From UBA4655 sp044337015 (GTDB taxonomy: Bacteria > Planctomycetota > Planctomycetia > Pirellulales > UBA1268), in the NCBI GenBank assembly GCA_044337015.1, contig JBIIOJ010000209.1, positions 1 through 5,813 on the forward strand: a stretch of DNA of 5,813 nucleotides, read 5' to 3'. The notes under the pieces were generated by a model. The model was not told the origin of the DNA. It worked only from the letters and a program-made list of their open reading frames with translations, and did not search any database. Each line of letters opens with the position of its first letter. The stretch's first letter is position 1. The position numbers were made by a program, and so were the translations under genes. Positions 1 through 5,813 of the stretch are shown here, in pieces.

Positions 1-222
1 GGCAGGCGCCGGCGACGGATGACGGGCGAGCCAGGCCTTGAGGGCGATCTGGGCGGAGAAGGCGTCGCCCGACCCGAGGGACTGCTTGAGAAACTCCACC
101 ACCTGCGGCTCGGCCGCGTCGGGGGAGAGCTTCACCGGCTCTGCCGCACGGGCAGCGTGCGTTGTGAAGAAACATGTGAAGAGGCAGGCGGCGGCCGCGA
201 AGCGAAGGATGGTGGTGTTCAT
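1..222 (-). CDS. N-terminus of an exported protein of unknown function (cut by window edge)
   Basis: The first 74 codons are visible; the rest lies beyond base 1. The product starts MNTTILRF, followed by a hydrophobic stretch (residues 8-20) and an Ala-Arg-Ala site, so a Sec signal peptide probably cleaved after residue 26 or 27. The visible mature part (27-74) is soluble and mildly amphipathic (VVEFLKQSLGSG, then IALKAWLARHP) and ends in a Pro/Ala stretch at the edge. I do not recognise the family. The start is the first ATG in an open frame with G/C-rich third positions; a GGAG at 235-238 lies 12 bases upstream, a little far. The gap to the preceding TPR gene is 48 bases with no clear terminator, so co-transcription is likely. 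Large TPR proteins in planctomycetes can sit beside ExbB/TolQ-type genes, some with signal-peptide extensions, but nothing visible here proves that. Confidence 0.75.
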   Translation of the reverse strand, partial: MNTTILRFAAAACLFTCFFTTHAARAAEPVKLSPDAAEPQVVEFLKQSLGSGDAFSAQIALKAWLARHPSPAPA

Positions 223-270
223 GGATCGTGATTTCTCCACGGTATTTCATTTCTCAACGGTGGTTCGTGA

Positions 271-2595
271 TCAATTCCCGCCGCCGGCTTGGGCGGTATC
301 AGCGCCGCCGGCCGGCTTCAGCTTGGCCTCGATCTTGGGCATGATCGCGCGGCCGCGTTCGGCGTAGGGGCTCGCCGGGTATTCGAAGAGCAGCTGGGTG
401 CACTTGTCATGGGCCTTCTGCACGTCGCCCATCCGATAGGCGACCATGACCCACTTCAGGAGCATCGCGTCGAGGAACTGCGCGTCGGGGTAGTCCTGGA
501 AGACCTGGTCGAGCAGTTCGCTGGCGGCAGCGTTGTCCTTCTTCTCGATGTGGTAGTCGATCAGCTTGCCGAGAGACTCGCCCGCAAAGGGACTGTCGGG
601 GTAGCGTTCGGCGCAGGTCTTGTATTCGACGATCGCCCGCTCGGCCGCCCCGGGCAGGGGATCGCCGCTCGGCGTTTCCTGCGACTCCAGCGCCCGCGCG
701 ATCCGGTACTGTGCCTCCGGCTTGATCTGCGAGGACTTGAGCCCGAGGATCCGCTTGTAGACGGCGATCGCACCGGTGGCATCCCGCTGCTCCTCCTTGA
801 TGCGGCCGATCTGGAGGAGGGCCTGGTCGACGAACGGAGACTCGGGGTAGAGCTTGTTGAAGAGTTCACAGGTCTTGATGGCCGACTCGTAATCGCCGGC
901 CGTGATGTGGAGGTCCCACTTCGCGCGGAATGCCTGCTCCGTGAGCGAGGAGGGAATGGCCCCCGACCGGCGGATGATCGGCTCCACCCGCGTGAGACCC
1001 TCGTCGACCTTTTCCTTGGCCCCCTTGGCCAGTCCCATCGCGCGGAAGATGCGGCCGAGTTCCAGGAAGGCCTCGGCCTCGACCAGGCTCTTCTTCGCCG
1101 CGACGACGGGATCGGCCACCTCGTACTGCACGGCCCGCGGCCGGCTGTCGATCTCGCTCGCGACCGGGATCGTGGCGGTGGCCGTGCGCGGCGTGGTGCC
1201 GCCGATGTGCCGCTCGTCGACGAACGTCGCCACGAGCTCGTCACCGATCGCGACGGAGAGGAGTTGGTCGGCCCGGTCGACCGGCTGATCTTCGACGAAT
1301 TTGCCCAGCGAGAACTGCCCGCGGAACCGTCCGGAGTGCACCGGGCCGGACGCCGGGGCCTCGCCATCGGCCGCCGGAAGGAACTCCGTGAGCGGAACGG
1401 TGATCTCGTCGCGGGTCCGCCAGCGGTCTTCCTCGCTCTTGAGGAGTCGCTCGATATCGACCCCCGTGGCCGGCGAGCCATCAGTCTCTTCCTCCTCCTT
1501 GAATCGGGCGATCACCCGCACGGTGGCCGTGTCGGCGGCGTCCGAGAGATCGAGGTCGGCGTCGGAGAGGGCGACGAACACCGGCTGGCCCGGGAAGGCG
1601 GCGTCGGCGGGCGACTCGAAATCACCGCGGGTGAAGGAGACGGCGGCCGTGCCCACCACCCTCACCTGCCGCGACCGGGAGACGTCTTTCTTGCCCTCGA
1701 GCGTGTTGCCATCGACGTACGACGTGCTGATCGTGTCGCCGCCGATCACCTGGAGCGTGCCGTCGCCGGGCACGGCCTTGCCGAGCGTCGTGGCGACCGA
1801 GCCGAGCGACGCATGCTCGTCGCCGGGGAGCGGCACGAGCGACACGGTCTCCGAGTCGCCGCTCCCGGAGGCGATCGTCACCTTCACCTCCTCGCCGAGC
1901 TTCTCGAGCACCGGCAGGTCGGTGTCGTGGATCTTCACGTAAAACCGGCGGCCAGCCTCGGCAAATTCGAGTTCGTCGCCGGCGTCGTCCACGAACGTGC
2001 CCACGAGGCCGAGCGCCTCGATCGCCTTGTTCCAGTTGCCCTGCGCGAAGTGGCACATGCCGATGTAGTAGTAGGACTGGTTGGCCCAGACGGTGTTGGG
2101 GAAGTCGTTGGTGATCCGCCGCAGCAGCGGGAAGGCCTGGGCGTACTGCCGCGTCTGGAAGAAGGCCATGCCCTGCAGGTAGAGCGATTCGAGGAACAGG
2201 TCGCGGTCTTCCCCTTCCAGTTCCTTGCCCGGCTGCTCGAGGGCCTTGAGGTTGCGGAGGTAGCCGATCGCCTCCATCTGCTGGCTGCGGGAGAGCGCGT
2301 GCTTGCCGAGGGCGAGATAGGCCCGGAAGCGGATCGGGTCGGCCGGATACTGCTCGACGATCGTCTCGAGGATCTTGGCGCCGCGGTCGTGCTCGCCCGA
2401 GTCGAGCAGCTCCTGCCCCTTGCGGAGCAGCTGGAAGGCGGCGTAGTTGCCTCCCTCCCCCTGCTTGCTCCCCTCGGCCTGGCCCTGCGCCGCCTCGCCA
2501 CGCGACCGCCGCTGCCGCTGTGCCTCGGCTGCCTGCGGCAAAAGCATCGTCGCCGCGATCGCGATCGCCAGCATGCCGGGTCGCATCATCGTCAT
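271..2595 (-). CDS. Exported TPR protein with two tandem beta-rich modules between TPR blocks (774 aa)
   Basis: This is probably a periplasmic or envelope scaffold protein; the partner is unknown. Residues 1-25 form a signal peptide (hydrophobic 9-20, cleavage after AEA), followed by a charged low-complexity linker (26-49). Residues 50-205 are helical TPR-like repeats, including a typical YYYIGMCHFAQGNWNKAIEA helix pair. Residues 215-480 are beta-rich and contain two related modules. Residues 500-755 return to TPRs, with the turns YPESPF, YPDSPF and YPASPY as in BamD/YbgF-type repeats. The tail is Gly/Ala-rich. The start is set at 2595 rather than the in-frame ATG at 2610, because a GGAGGA (2606-2601) lies five bases before it. 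The upstream TPR gene ends at 2597, leaving one base between stop and start, so the two are almost certainly translationally coupled. The TPR and signal peptide calls are firm; the cellular role is inference. Confidence 0.93.
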   Translation of the reverse strand: MTMMRPGMLAIAIAATMLLPQAAEAQRQRRSRGEAAQGQAEGSKQGEGGNYAAFQLLRKGQELLDSGEHDRGAKILETIVEQYPADPIRFRAYLALGKHALSRSQQMEAIGYLRNLKALEQPGKELEGEDRDLFLESLYLQGMAFFQTRQYAQAFPLLRRITNDFPNTVWANQSYYYIGMCHFAQGNWNKAIEALGLVGTFVDDAGDELEFAEAGRRFYVKIHDTDLPVLEKLGEEVKVTIASGSGDSETVSLVPLPGDEHASLGSVATTLGKAVPGDGTLQVIGGDTISTSYVDGNTLEGKKDVSRSRQVRVVGTAAVSFTRGDFESPADAAFPGQPVFVALSDADLDLSDAADTATVRVIARFKEEEETDGSPATGVDIERLLKSEEDRWRTRDEITVPLTEFLPAADGEAPASGPVHSGRFRGQFSLGKFVEDQPVDRADQLLSVAIGDELVATFVDERHIGGTTPRTATATIPVASEIDSRPRAVQYEVADPVVAAKKSLVEAEAFLELGRIFRAMGLAKGAKEKVDEGLTRVEPIIRRSGAIPSSLTEQAFRAKWDLHITAGDYESAIKTCELFNKLYPESPFVDQALLQIGRIKEEQRDATGAIAVYKRILGLKSSQIKPEAQYRIARALESQETPSGDPLPGAAERAIVEYKTCAERYPDSPFAGESLGKLIDYHIEKKDNAAASELLDQVFQDYPDAQFLDAMLLKWVMVAYRMGDVQKAHDKCTQLLFEYPASPYAERGRAIMPKIEAKLKPAGGADTAQAGGGN
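1156..1590 (-). repeat. Beta module B of the 774-aa TPR protein (residues about 336-480)
   Basis: This is the second copy. It repeats the module A motifs in the same order: VFVALSDADLDL, TVRVIA, DEITVPLTE, HSGRFRGQFSLGKF, LLSVAIGDELVATFVD and TATATIPV. The Asp pair D345/D347 aligns with D224/D226 of module A, and the GDELVATFVD strand aligns with GDTISTSYVD. It is longer than module A because of a charged insert at about residues 364-395, rich in Glu, Lys and Arg, between its second and third strands. At the DNA level the copies have diverged, so this is an old duplication. Confidence 0.6.
1636..1953 (-). repeat. Beta module A of the 774-aa TPR protein (residues about 215-320)
   Basis: This is the first copy of an internal protein-level duplication. 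Its order of motifs is FYVKIHDTDL, then VKVTIAS, SETVSLVP, a Gly-containing turn, LQVIGGDTISTSYVD and a final QVRVVGTAAV strand. The alternating hydrophobic pattern predicts a beta sandwich. The pattern resembles repeats of bacterial and archaeal surface proteins in which a D-x-D-L segment, an E-T-V-x-L strand and a G-D-x-[IL]-x-x-x-[YF]-V-D strand follow one another. The match is by eye. Confidence 0.6.
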
Positions 2596-2596
2596 G

Positions 2597-4354
2597 TCAT
2601 TCCTCCGCATCGACGCCGCCTCCGATCGGGAGCCCCATTTCCTCCAGCCGCTGGTGCGCCTGGCTCGATTCGCCGCTCTTGGGATATCGCTTCGACACCG
2701 CGTAGAGCGAACGGACGTATTTCTGCTTGATCCCCGCGTCGCGGTAAAGATACGCGACGGCGAGCGCCGCCTCCGGCGCTCGGTCCTTGAAGAAGTTCTC
2801 CACCTCCTTCAGCTGCGCCACGGCCTGCTCGAGCTTGCCGAGCTTCGCGAGGCACTCGGCCGTCCAGAAGAGCGTCTGCGGAGGGCTGTCGGCCTGCTGG
2901 TAGGCCTTGATCGCCTCCTCGTACTTGCCCGTCCACTGGAGGAGGTTGCCGCCGAGGCCATACGCCTCCTTGGCCGCGTCGGGCACTTTCTGCAGATCGG
3001 CGGCGAGCGCCAGCCCCTCCTTGGCATCGTCCGGCCCGCGGAAGTGGTGGTGCGGATGACTCCGCCAGTGGAGGTAGCGGAGGGCGGCCAATTTGCCCTT
3101 CGTCTGGTCGTTGAAGCCGAGGCAGGCCCGGAGGGCGAGTTCACGGGTGCCGGGAAGCTCGCGGCGGTCACGCATCCAGTTGCAGATGCCCTGCTTCTCG
3201 TCGTCCTTCATCTCGGCGAGTTTCAGCTTGCCGAAGGTGTTCACTGCCAGCCCAGCATCGCCACGGTTCTCGACGATCGCGTACACGAGCGCGAGCACGT
3301 CGGCGTTCGACATCTTCGCGAAGTCGAGCTTGCGGTAGTATTCGTCGGCCTTCGCCTTGTCGGCGGCAAACAGGCCGACCCAGCGGCCGATCCGACGGAA
3401 ATCCCCCTCCTTCTGGTGCGCGGCGAACTGCTTGTCGAGCCGCTGCGACCAGGCGGCGTCGTCCCGCTCGTAGACGCGGATGTATCTGGCGACCGCGATC
3501 TGCTGGTCGTCGTTCTCCTTGAGCGCGGTCTGCAACTGGCCGGCCCAGTAGCGAAAGAACGCCTCCCGCTCTCCCTTCTGCACGTCGGTGAACTTGTCGT
3601 TCTGCTCGATCTCGCGACGAACCTCGGCCCAGTACTCGACGTCGGTGGCGACGTCGGCTCCCGGCGTGCGCGGGTTGTGGTGGAAGGTCTGCACCGCGAC
3701 GAAGAAGTCGCGGAGCTTCTTGGCATCGGGCTTCGTGCGGACGTGGTGAGGCACCACCCTTCCGATCGCCGCCCTCGCGGCCTCCGGATTCTTCGTGCGG
3801 AATTCGACTGCAACCTGCTCGTACCGCTTGATTCCCTCGTCGGGCTTGCCCTGCTTGACGAGGTTTTCAGCGAGGCCGTTGAGCGCGGGGGCGCCGACCG
3901 GCTCCTTCACGTAGTCGGCATCCTCCGAGAGGTCGAACCAAGCCTTCATCGCCTTGGTCACGTCGCCGCTCTGCATGTGGCACTCGCCGATCCGGTAGAG
4001 CGCGGCGGCGGCATATTTCACGTCGTCGGGAAAGAAGTCGAGCACTTCCTGGTAGACCTTCACCGCCTCAAACCGCTTTTGCGTCTCCTGCAGGGAGCGG
4101 CCCTTCCGCAGGATCGCGTAGGGCGTCACCTTCGACTCGGGGAACTGCAGGATGAAGGCGTCATACTCGGCCACGGCACGCGGCCAGTCCTTGGCCGCGA
4201 AGACCTTGTCGGCCTTGTCGATCGACACGCCCTCGAACGTGTCGAGCTTCGCCCGCTCGTCGCTCGTCAGGCCCGTTTCCTGGGCCGAAGCCGCCGCGGC
4301 GAAGAAGCCGGCGAGGAGCGTCGCCAGCACGATGATCATGCGGGACTGCCTCAT
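2597..4354 (-). CDS. Exported TPR protein (585 aa), first gene of the TPR operon
   Basis: The product has a signal peptide (MRQSRM, hydrophobic 7-22, cleavage after ASA at residue 24) and TPR-type helices at both ends. The N-terminal repeats cover about residues 45-180 (for example AVAEYDAFILQFPES, AVKVYQEVLDFFPDD, LYRIGECHMQSGDVTKAM). The C-terminal repeats cover about 460-575 (NLLQWTGKYEEAIKAYQQ, LAKLGKLEQAVAQLKEV, SLYAVSKRYPKS). The middle, 190-455, is helical and charged but fits no clear TPR; it holds three His-rich turns. There are no membrane segments after the signal peptide, so the mature protein should be soluble in the periplasm or an equivalent compartment. TPRs bind other proteins, so a scaffold role is likely; no catalytic motif is visible. 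The ATG at 4354 has AAGGA (4370-4366) 11 bases upstream. The ATG at 4339 has GAGG nine bases upstream and is an alternative, but would remove the basic n-region. The gene is followed after one base by the 774-aa TPR gene. Confidence 0.92.
   Translation of the reverse strand: MRQSRMIIVLATLLAGFFAAAASAQETGLTSDERAKLDTFEGVSIDKADKVFAAKDWPRAVAEYDAFILQFPESKVTPYAILRKGRSLQETQKRFEAVKVYQEVLDFFPDDVKYAAAALYRIGECHMQSGDVTKAMKAWFDLSEDADYVKEPVGAPALNGLAENLVKQGKPDEGIKRYEQVAVEFRTKNPEAARAAIGRVVPHHVRTKPDAKKLRDFFVAVQTFHHNPRTPGADVATDVEYWAEVRREIEQNDKFTDVQKGEREAFFRYWAGQLQTALKENDDQQIAVARYIRVYERDDAAWSQRLDKQFAAHQKEGDFRRIGRWVGLFAADKAKADEYYRKLDFAKMSNADVLALVYAIVENRGDAGLAVNTFGKLKLAEMKDDEKQGICNWMRDRRELPGTRELALRACLGFNDQTKGKLAALRYLHWRSHPHHHFRGPDDAKEGLALAADLQKVPDAAKEAYGLGGNLLQWTGKYEEAIKAYQQADSPPQTLFWTAECLAKLGKLEQAVAQLKEVENFFKDRAPEAALAVAYLYRDAGIKQKYVRSLYAVSKRYPKSGESSQAHQRLEEMGLPIGGGVDAEE
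2601..2606 (-). promoter_or_regulatory. Shine-Dalgarno site of the 774-aa TPR gene, inside the end of the upstream gene
   Basis: On the minus strand this reads GGAGGA, five bases before the ATG at 2595-2593. It lies in the last codons (Ala-Glu-Glu) of the 585-aa TPR gene. It fixes the start at 2595, since the in-frame ATG at 2610 lies upstream of the ribosome site itself. It also predicts that ribosomes finishing the first gene restart on the second. Confidence 0.8.
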
Positions 4355-4493
4355 GTCGCGAAACGTCCTTGAACGGGGGGCGATGGGGAGTTGAAAAACC
4401 GGCGGGAGGCTGACAGGAGGCGTTCGCAGCGGTCGGACGGGGCCGACACCGCTTCAAAGCGACTGTCGCCCATGAAGTATGACAAAGAACCGA

Positions 4494-4559
4494 AAACCGT
4501 TACGAGCCGCCGGGTCGGCCGGCCGCCCGGGTTCGGAAAAACCCGGTTGTAACGAGTTT
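4494..4559 (-). other. Nested inverted repeat in the gap between dipeptidase and TPR operon
   Basis: The outer arms 4494-4503 (aaaccgttac) and 4549-4559 (gtaacgagttt) are complementary over ten pairs with one bulged base (4555). Inside lies a perfect seven-base hairpin, ccgggtt (4527-4533) with aacccgg (4540-4546) and a six-base loop. A second ccgggt at 4510-4515 could compete for the same acccgg arm. On the minus strand the outer stem ends in GTAACGGTTTT, so a T-run follows the structure in the direction of dipeptidase transcription, as in an intrinsic terminator with a long, branched stem. It could equally be a leader structure or a protein-binding site. Confidence 0.4.
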
Positions 4560-4560
4560 A

Positions 4561-4581
4561 CCCCCGCCGGTTCACCGGGGG
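4561..4581 (-). terminator. Possible hairpin just after the dipeptidase stop codon
   Basis: cccccg (4561-4566) pairs with cggggg (4576-4581), starting one base after the dipeptidase stop codon. A shorter ccgg/ccgg pairing inside it (4567-4570 with 4575-4578) would compete. No T-run follows on the minus strand, so it is a weak terminator candidate by itself; it may protect the 3' end or act with the larger structure downstream at 4494-4559. Confidence 0.3.
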
Positions 4582-4582
4582 G

Positions 4583-5689
4583 TCATGGGAGGGTGCGACG
4601 CAGGAAATCGACGAAATTCCCGTAATAAAACCCGTCGATGTCGGCCGCCGAGTAGCCGCGGGCGGCCAGGAGGCCGCCGAGCCGCCCCAGGTCGGCGATG
4701 CTGTCGAGGTCGAGCGGGGTCTGCTCCGTGCCGAAGCCGCCGTCGAGGTCGCTGCCGATCCCGACGTGCCGGGCGTTGCCCGCGATCTGGCAGATATGGT
4801 CGATGTGCTCGCAGATCTTCTCGATCCTGAGGTCGAAATCCTGCGGCTTCGACCGCATGTGGACCCAGCCGTGCACCATCATGATCGCGTCGAAGGCCAT
4901 CCCGAACACGCAACCGCGGCCGATGAGCTCGCGGATCTGCTCGTCGGTGAACTGGCGGTTCCAGTCGGCAAGCGCCCGGCAGTTGGAATGGCTCGCCCAG
5001 AGCGGCCCTGAATAATGATCGATCGCGTCGCGGAGGCTCTCGTCGCAGAGGTGCGTGACGTCGAGGATGATCCCGAGCCGCTCCATTTCCTGAAGCAGTT
5101 CGCGGCCGCGGGGCGTGAGCGGGCCCTCGGCATCCGTGCCCATGCCGTACACGCCCGGGCCGTAGTGCACGGGTCCCATCGCCCGCAGACCCTCCGCGTA
5201 CGACTGTTCGAGGTGCCGGAACGACACGATCGAATCGGCTCCCTCGAGGCTGAGCATGTAGCCGATCGGCAGGCCGCCGGCAGCCGCCGTTGCCGGCATC
5301 GAGGCCGGCGCCGCAAGCCACAGGGCGAGGTGCTTCTCGAGACCGGCCCGGTCGCGAATCTGCACCATCTCTCCACAGGCTTCCATCTCGCGATACCACG
5401 CGAGCTGCCCCGCCGTCTGCGCCCGGGCCTGCTCCGGACTCGCCCAGCCGGGCATCCGGGAGAAGTAATCCACCGACCGTGCGATCTGCGTGGCCACGCA
5501 GAGGCCCACGCGGCCCCGCCTCATCTCGGGAAAGCAGACGGTGCTCCGCGAGCGAAACACCTGATCCTTCATCCCGAGCTCACGGCGGCGGATCCGCTCC
5601 TGGGTCCAACGCAGGTCGCGGTTGAAGTCGATCGCGTTGTAGGAGAGATCGAGATGGACGTCGAAGATCAGCTTCGGCTCGTGGCCCAT
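4583..5689 (-). CDS. Metallo-dipeptidase, peptidase family M19 (membrane/renal dipeptidase family)
   Basis: The predicted reaction is hydrolysis of dipeptides, possibly including D-amino-acid dipeptides, by a binuclear zinc centre in a TIM-barrel (amidohydrolase-like) fold. All hallmark residues are visible: H12 and D14 in DVHLDL, the bridging E149 in LSLEGAD, H213 in DVTHLCD, H234 in WASHSNCR, with R238 at the substrate-binding position, and D314 in GIGSDLDGG. The length of 368 residues is normal for the family. There is no signal peptide or membrane segment and the metal motif begins at residue 11, so the enzyme is probably cytoplasmic despite the family's usual name. The start at 5689 has GAGGA (5702-5698) eight bases upstream. 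The frame stays open upstream to the window edge, but has no ATG, GTG or TTG there and loses the G/C third-position bias. Family assignment is firm; the true substrate cannot be read from sequence. Confidence 0.95.
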   Translation of the reverse strand: MGHEPKLIFDVHLDLSYNAIDFNRDLRWTQERIRRRELGMKDQVFRSRSTVCFPEMRRGRVGLCVATQIARSVDYFSRMPGWASPEQARAQTAGQLAWYREMEACGEMVQIRDRAGLEKHLALWLAAPASMPATAAAGGLPIGYMLSLEGADSIVSFRHLEQSYAEGLRAMGPVHYGPGVYGMGTDAEGPLTPRGRELLQEMERLGIILDVTHLCDESLRDAIDHYSGPLWASHSNCRALADWNRQFTDEQIRELIGRGCVFGMAFDAIMMVHGWVHMRSKPQDFDLRIEKICEHIDHICQIAGNARHVGIGSDLDGGFGTEQTPLDLDSIADLGRLGGLLAARGYSAADIDGFYYGNFVDFLRRTLP

Positions 5690-5697
5690 GACGGAAA

Positions 5698-5702
5698 TCC
5701 TC
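5698..5702 (-). promoter_or_regulatory. Shine-Dalgarno site of the dipeptidase gene
   Basis: The minus strand reads GAGGA here, eight bases before the ATG at 5689-5687. It supports this start in a frame that is otherwise open all the way to the window edge. Confidence 0.7.
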
Positions 5703-5735
5703 GTGAGGCTTGCTCGGGATGACGGCTCGTGCGAT

Positions 5736-5813
5736 TCAGACCGTGATTCTGCGGGTGCGGGCGGCCACGTGCCACCGCTCGGCGGCGCAGCCGTCGCGGA
5801 CCACGATCGCGTG
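5736..5813 (-). CDS. C-terminal end of an unidentified gene upstream of the dipeptidase (cut by window edge)
   Basis: The minus-strand frame starting at the last base reads 25 codons, HAIVVRDGCAAERWHVAART and then RRITV, before a TGA at 5738-5736. Twenty-four of the 25 codons end in G or C, the bias of the other genes here, while the two other minus-strand frames lack it; that is the main reason to call it coding. The fragment is too short for a family assignment. The stop lies 46 bases before the dipeptidase start with no obvious terminator between them, so the two genes may share a transcript. Confidence 0.55.
   Translation of the reverse strand, partial: HAIVVRDGCAAERWHVAARTRRITV

Noticed and set aside
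174..222. Possible lipobox (AAAC, residue 13) in the partial exported protein
   Set aside because: The cysteine is too close to the N-terminus and lies inside the hydrophobic core; no Leu is present at the -3 position, and a standard Ala-Arg-Ala site follows.
289..2730. 813-codon open frame on the plus strand opposite the 774-aa TPR gene
   Set aside because: It is antisense to a gene with a clear signal peptide, TPRs and ribosome site. Its product is rich in Arg, Gly, Glu and Leu with no recognisable domain, as expected from the complement of high-GC codons.
2447..4372. 641-codon open frame on the plus strand opposite the 585-aa TPR gene
   Set aside because: Also a mirror of high-GC coding sequence; the product has no motif, and the opposite strand has a well-supported gene.
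4161..4457. 98-codon minus-strand frame spanning the start of the 585-aa gene
   Set aside because: It runs out of frame with the signal peptide of the TPR gene, and its product is a basic low-complexity string.
4441..4500. Possible promoter (TTGTCA at 4485-4480 and a CATACT-like box) for the TPR operon
   Set aside because: The two boxes are not at a usual spacing as a pair and no matching partner box is convincing. A promoter is expected in this gap, but I cannot place it.
5015..5722. 235-codon plus-strand frame opposite the dipeptidase
   Set aside because: It overlaps the conserved metal-site region of the M19 enzyme in antisense and shows no domain of its own.
5690..5812. N-terminal extension of the dipeptidase frame to the window edge
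   Set aside because: The frame is open but has no start codon before 5689, lacks the third-position G/C bias and encodes a Ser/Pro/Ala string, while a good ribosome site precedes the ATG at 5689.

Overview
The window is high-GC bacterial DNA (about two thirds G+C by eye) with strong G/C preference at third codon positions. All credible genes lie on the minus strand, so transcription runs from high to low coordinates. The closely packed, very large Sec-exported tetratricopeptide (TPR) proteins and the style of the M19 dipeptidase (an N-terminal metal motif followed by an Asn-Arg-Asp-Leu segment) suggest a planctomycete, perhaps of the Pirellula type. This is a judgement from protein style; there is no rRNA or other marker in the window to prove it.

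Layout in the direction of transcription: (1) 5813-5736 is the C-terminal 25 codons of an unidentified gene that enters from outside the window. (2) 5689-4583 is a complete metallo-dipeptidase of peptidase family M19 with every expected metal ligand and no signal peptide, so probably cytoplasmic. (3) 4582-4355 is a 228-base intergenic gap with G+C-rich inverted repeats, probably holding the end of the dipeptidase transcript and the promoter of the next unit. (4) 4354-2597 is a 585-residue exported TPR protein. (5) 2595-271 is a 774-residue exported protein with two TPR blocks separated by two tandem copies of a beta-rich module; it starts one base after the preceding stop codon. (6) 222-1 is the N-terminal 74 codons of a third exported protein, cut by the window edge.

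Genes 4 to 6 look like one operon for periplasmic or envelope proteins. The TPR repeats have the YP-x-SP-[FY] turn typical of BamD/YbgF-like periplasmic TPR proteins, so a scaffold or assembly role is likely, though the partners are not in view. The dipeptidase and the fragment upstream of it seem to form a separate unit. I found no mobile element, CRISPR array, tRNA, rRNA or phage gene. The most distinctive item is the duplicated beta module inserted between TPR blocks in the 774-residue protein.
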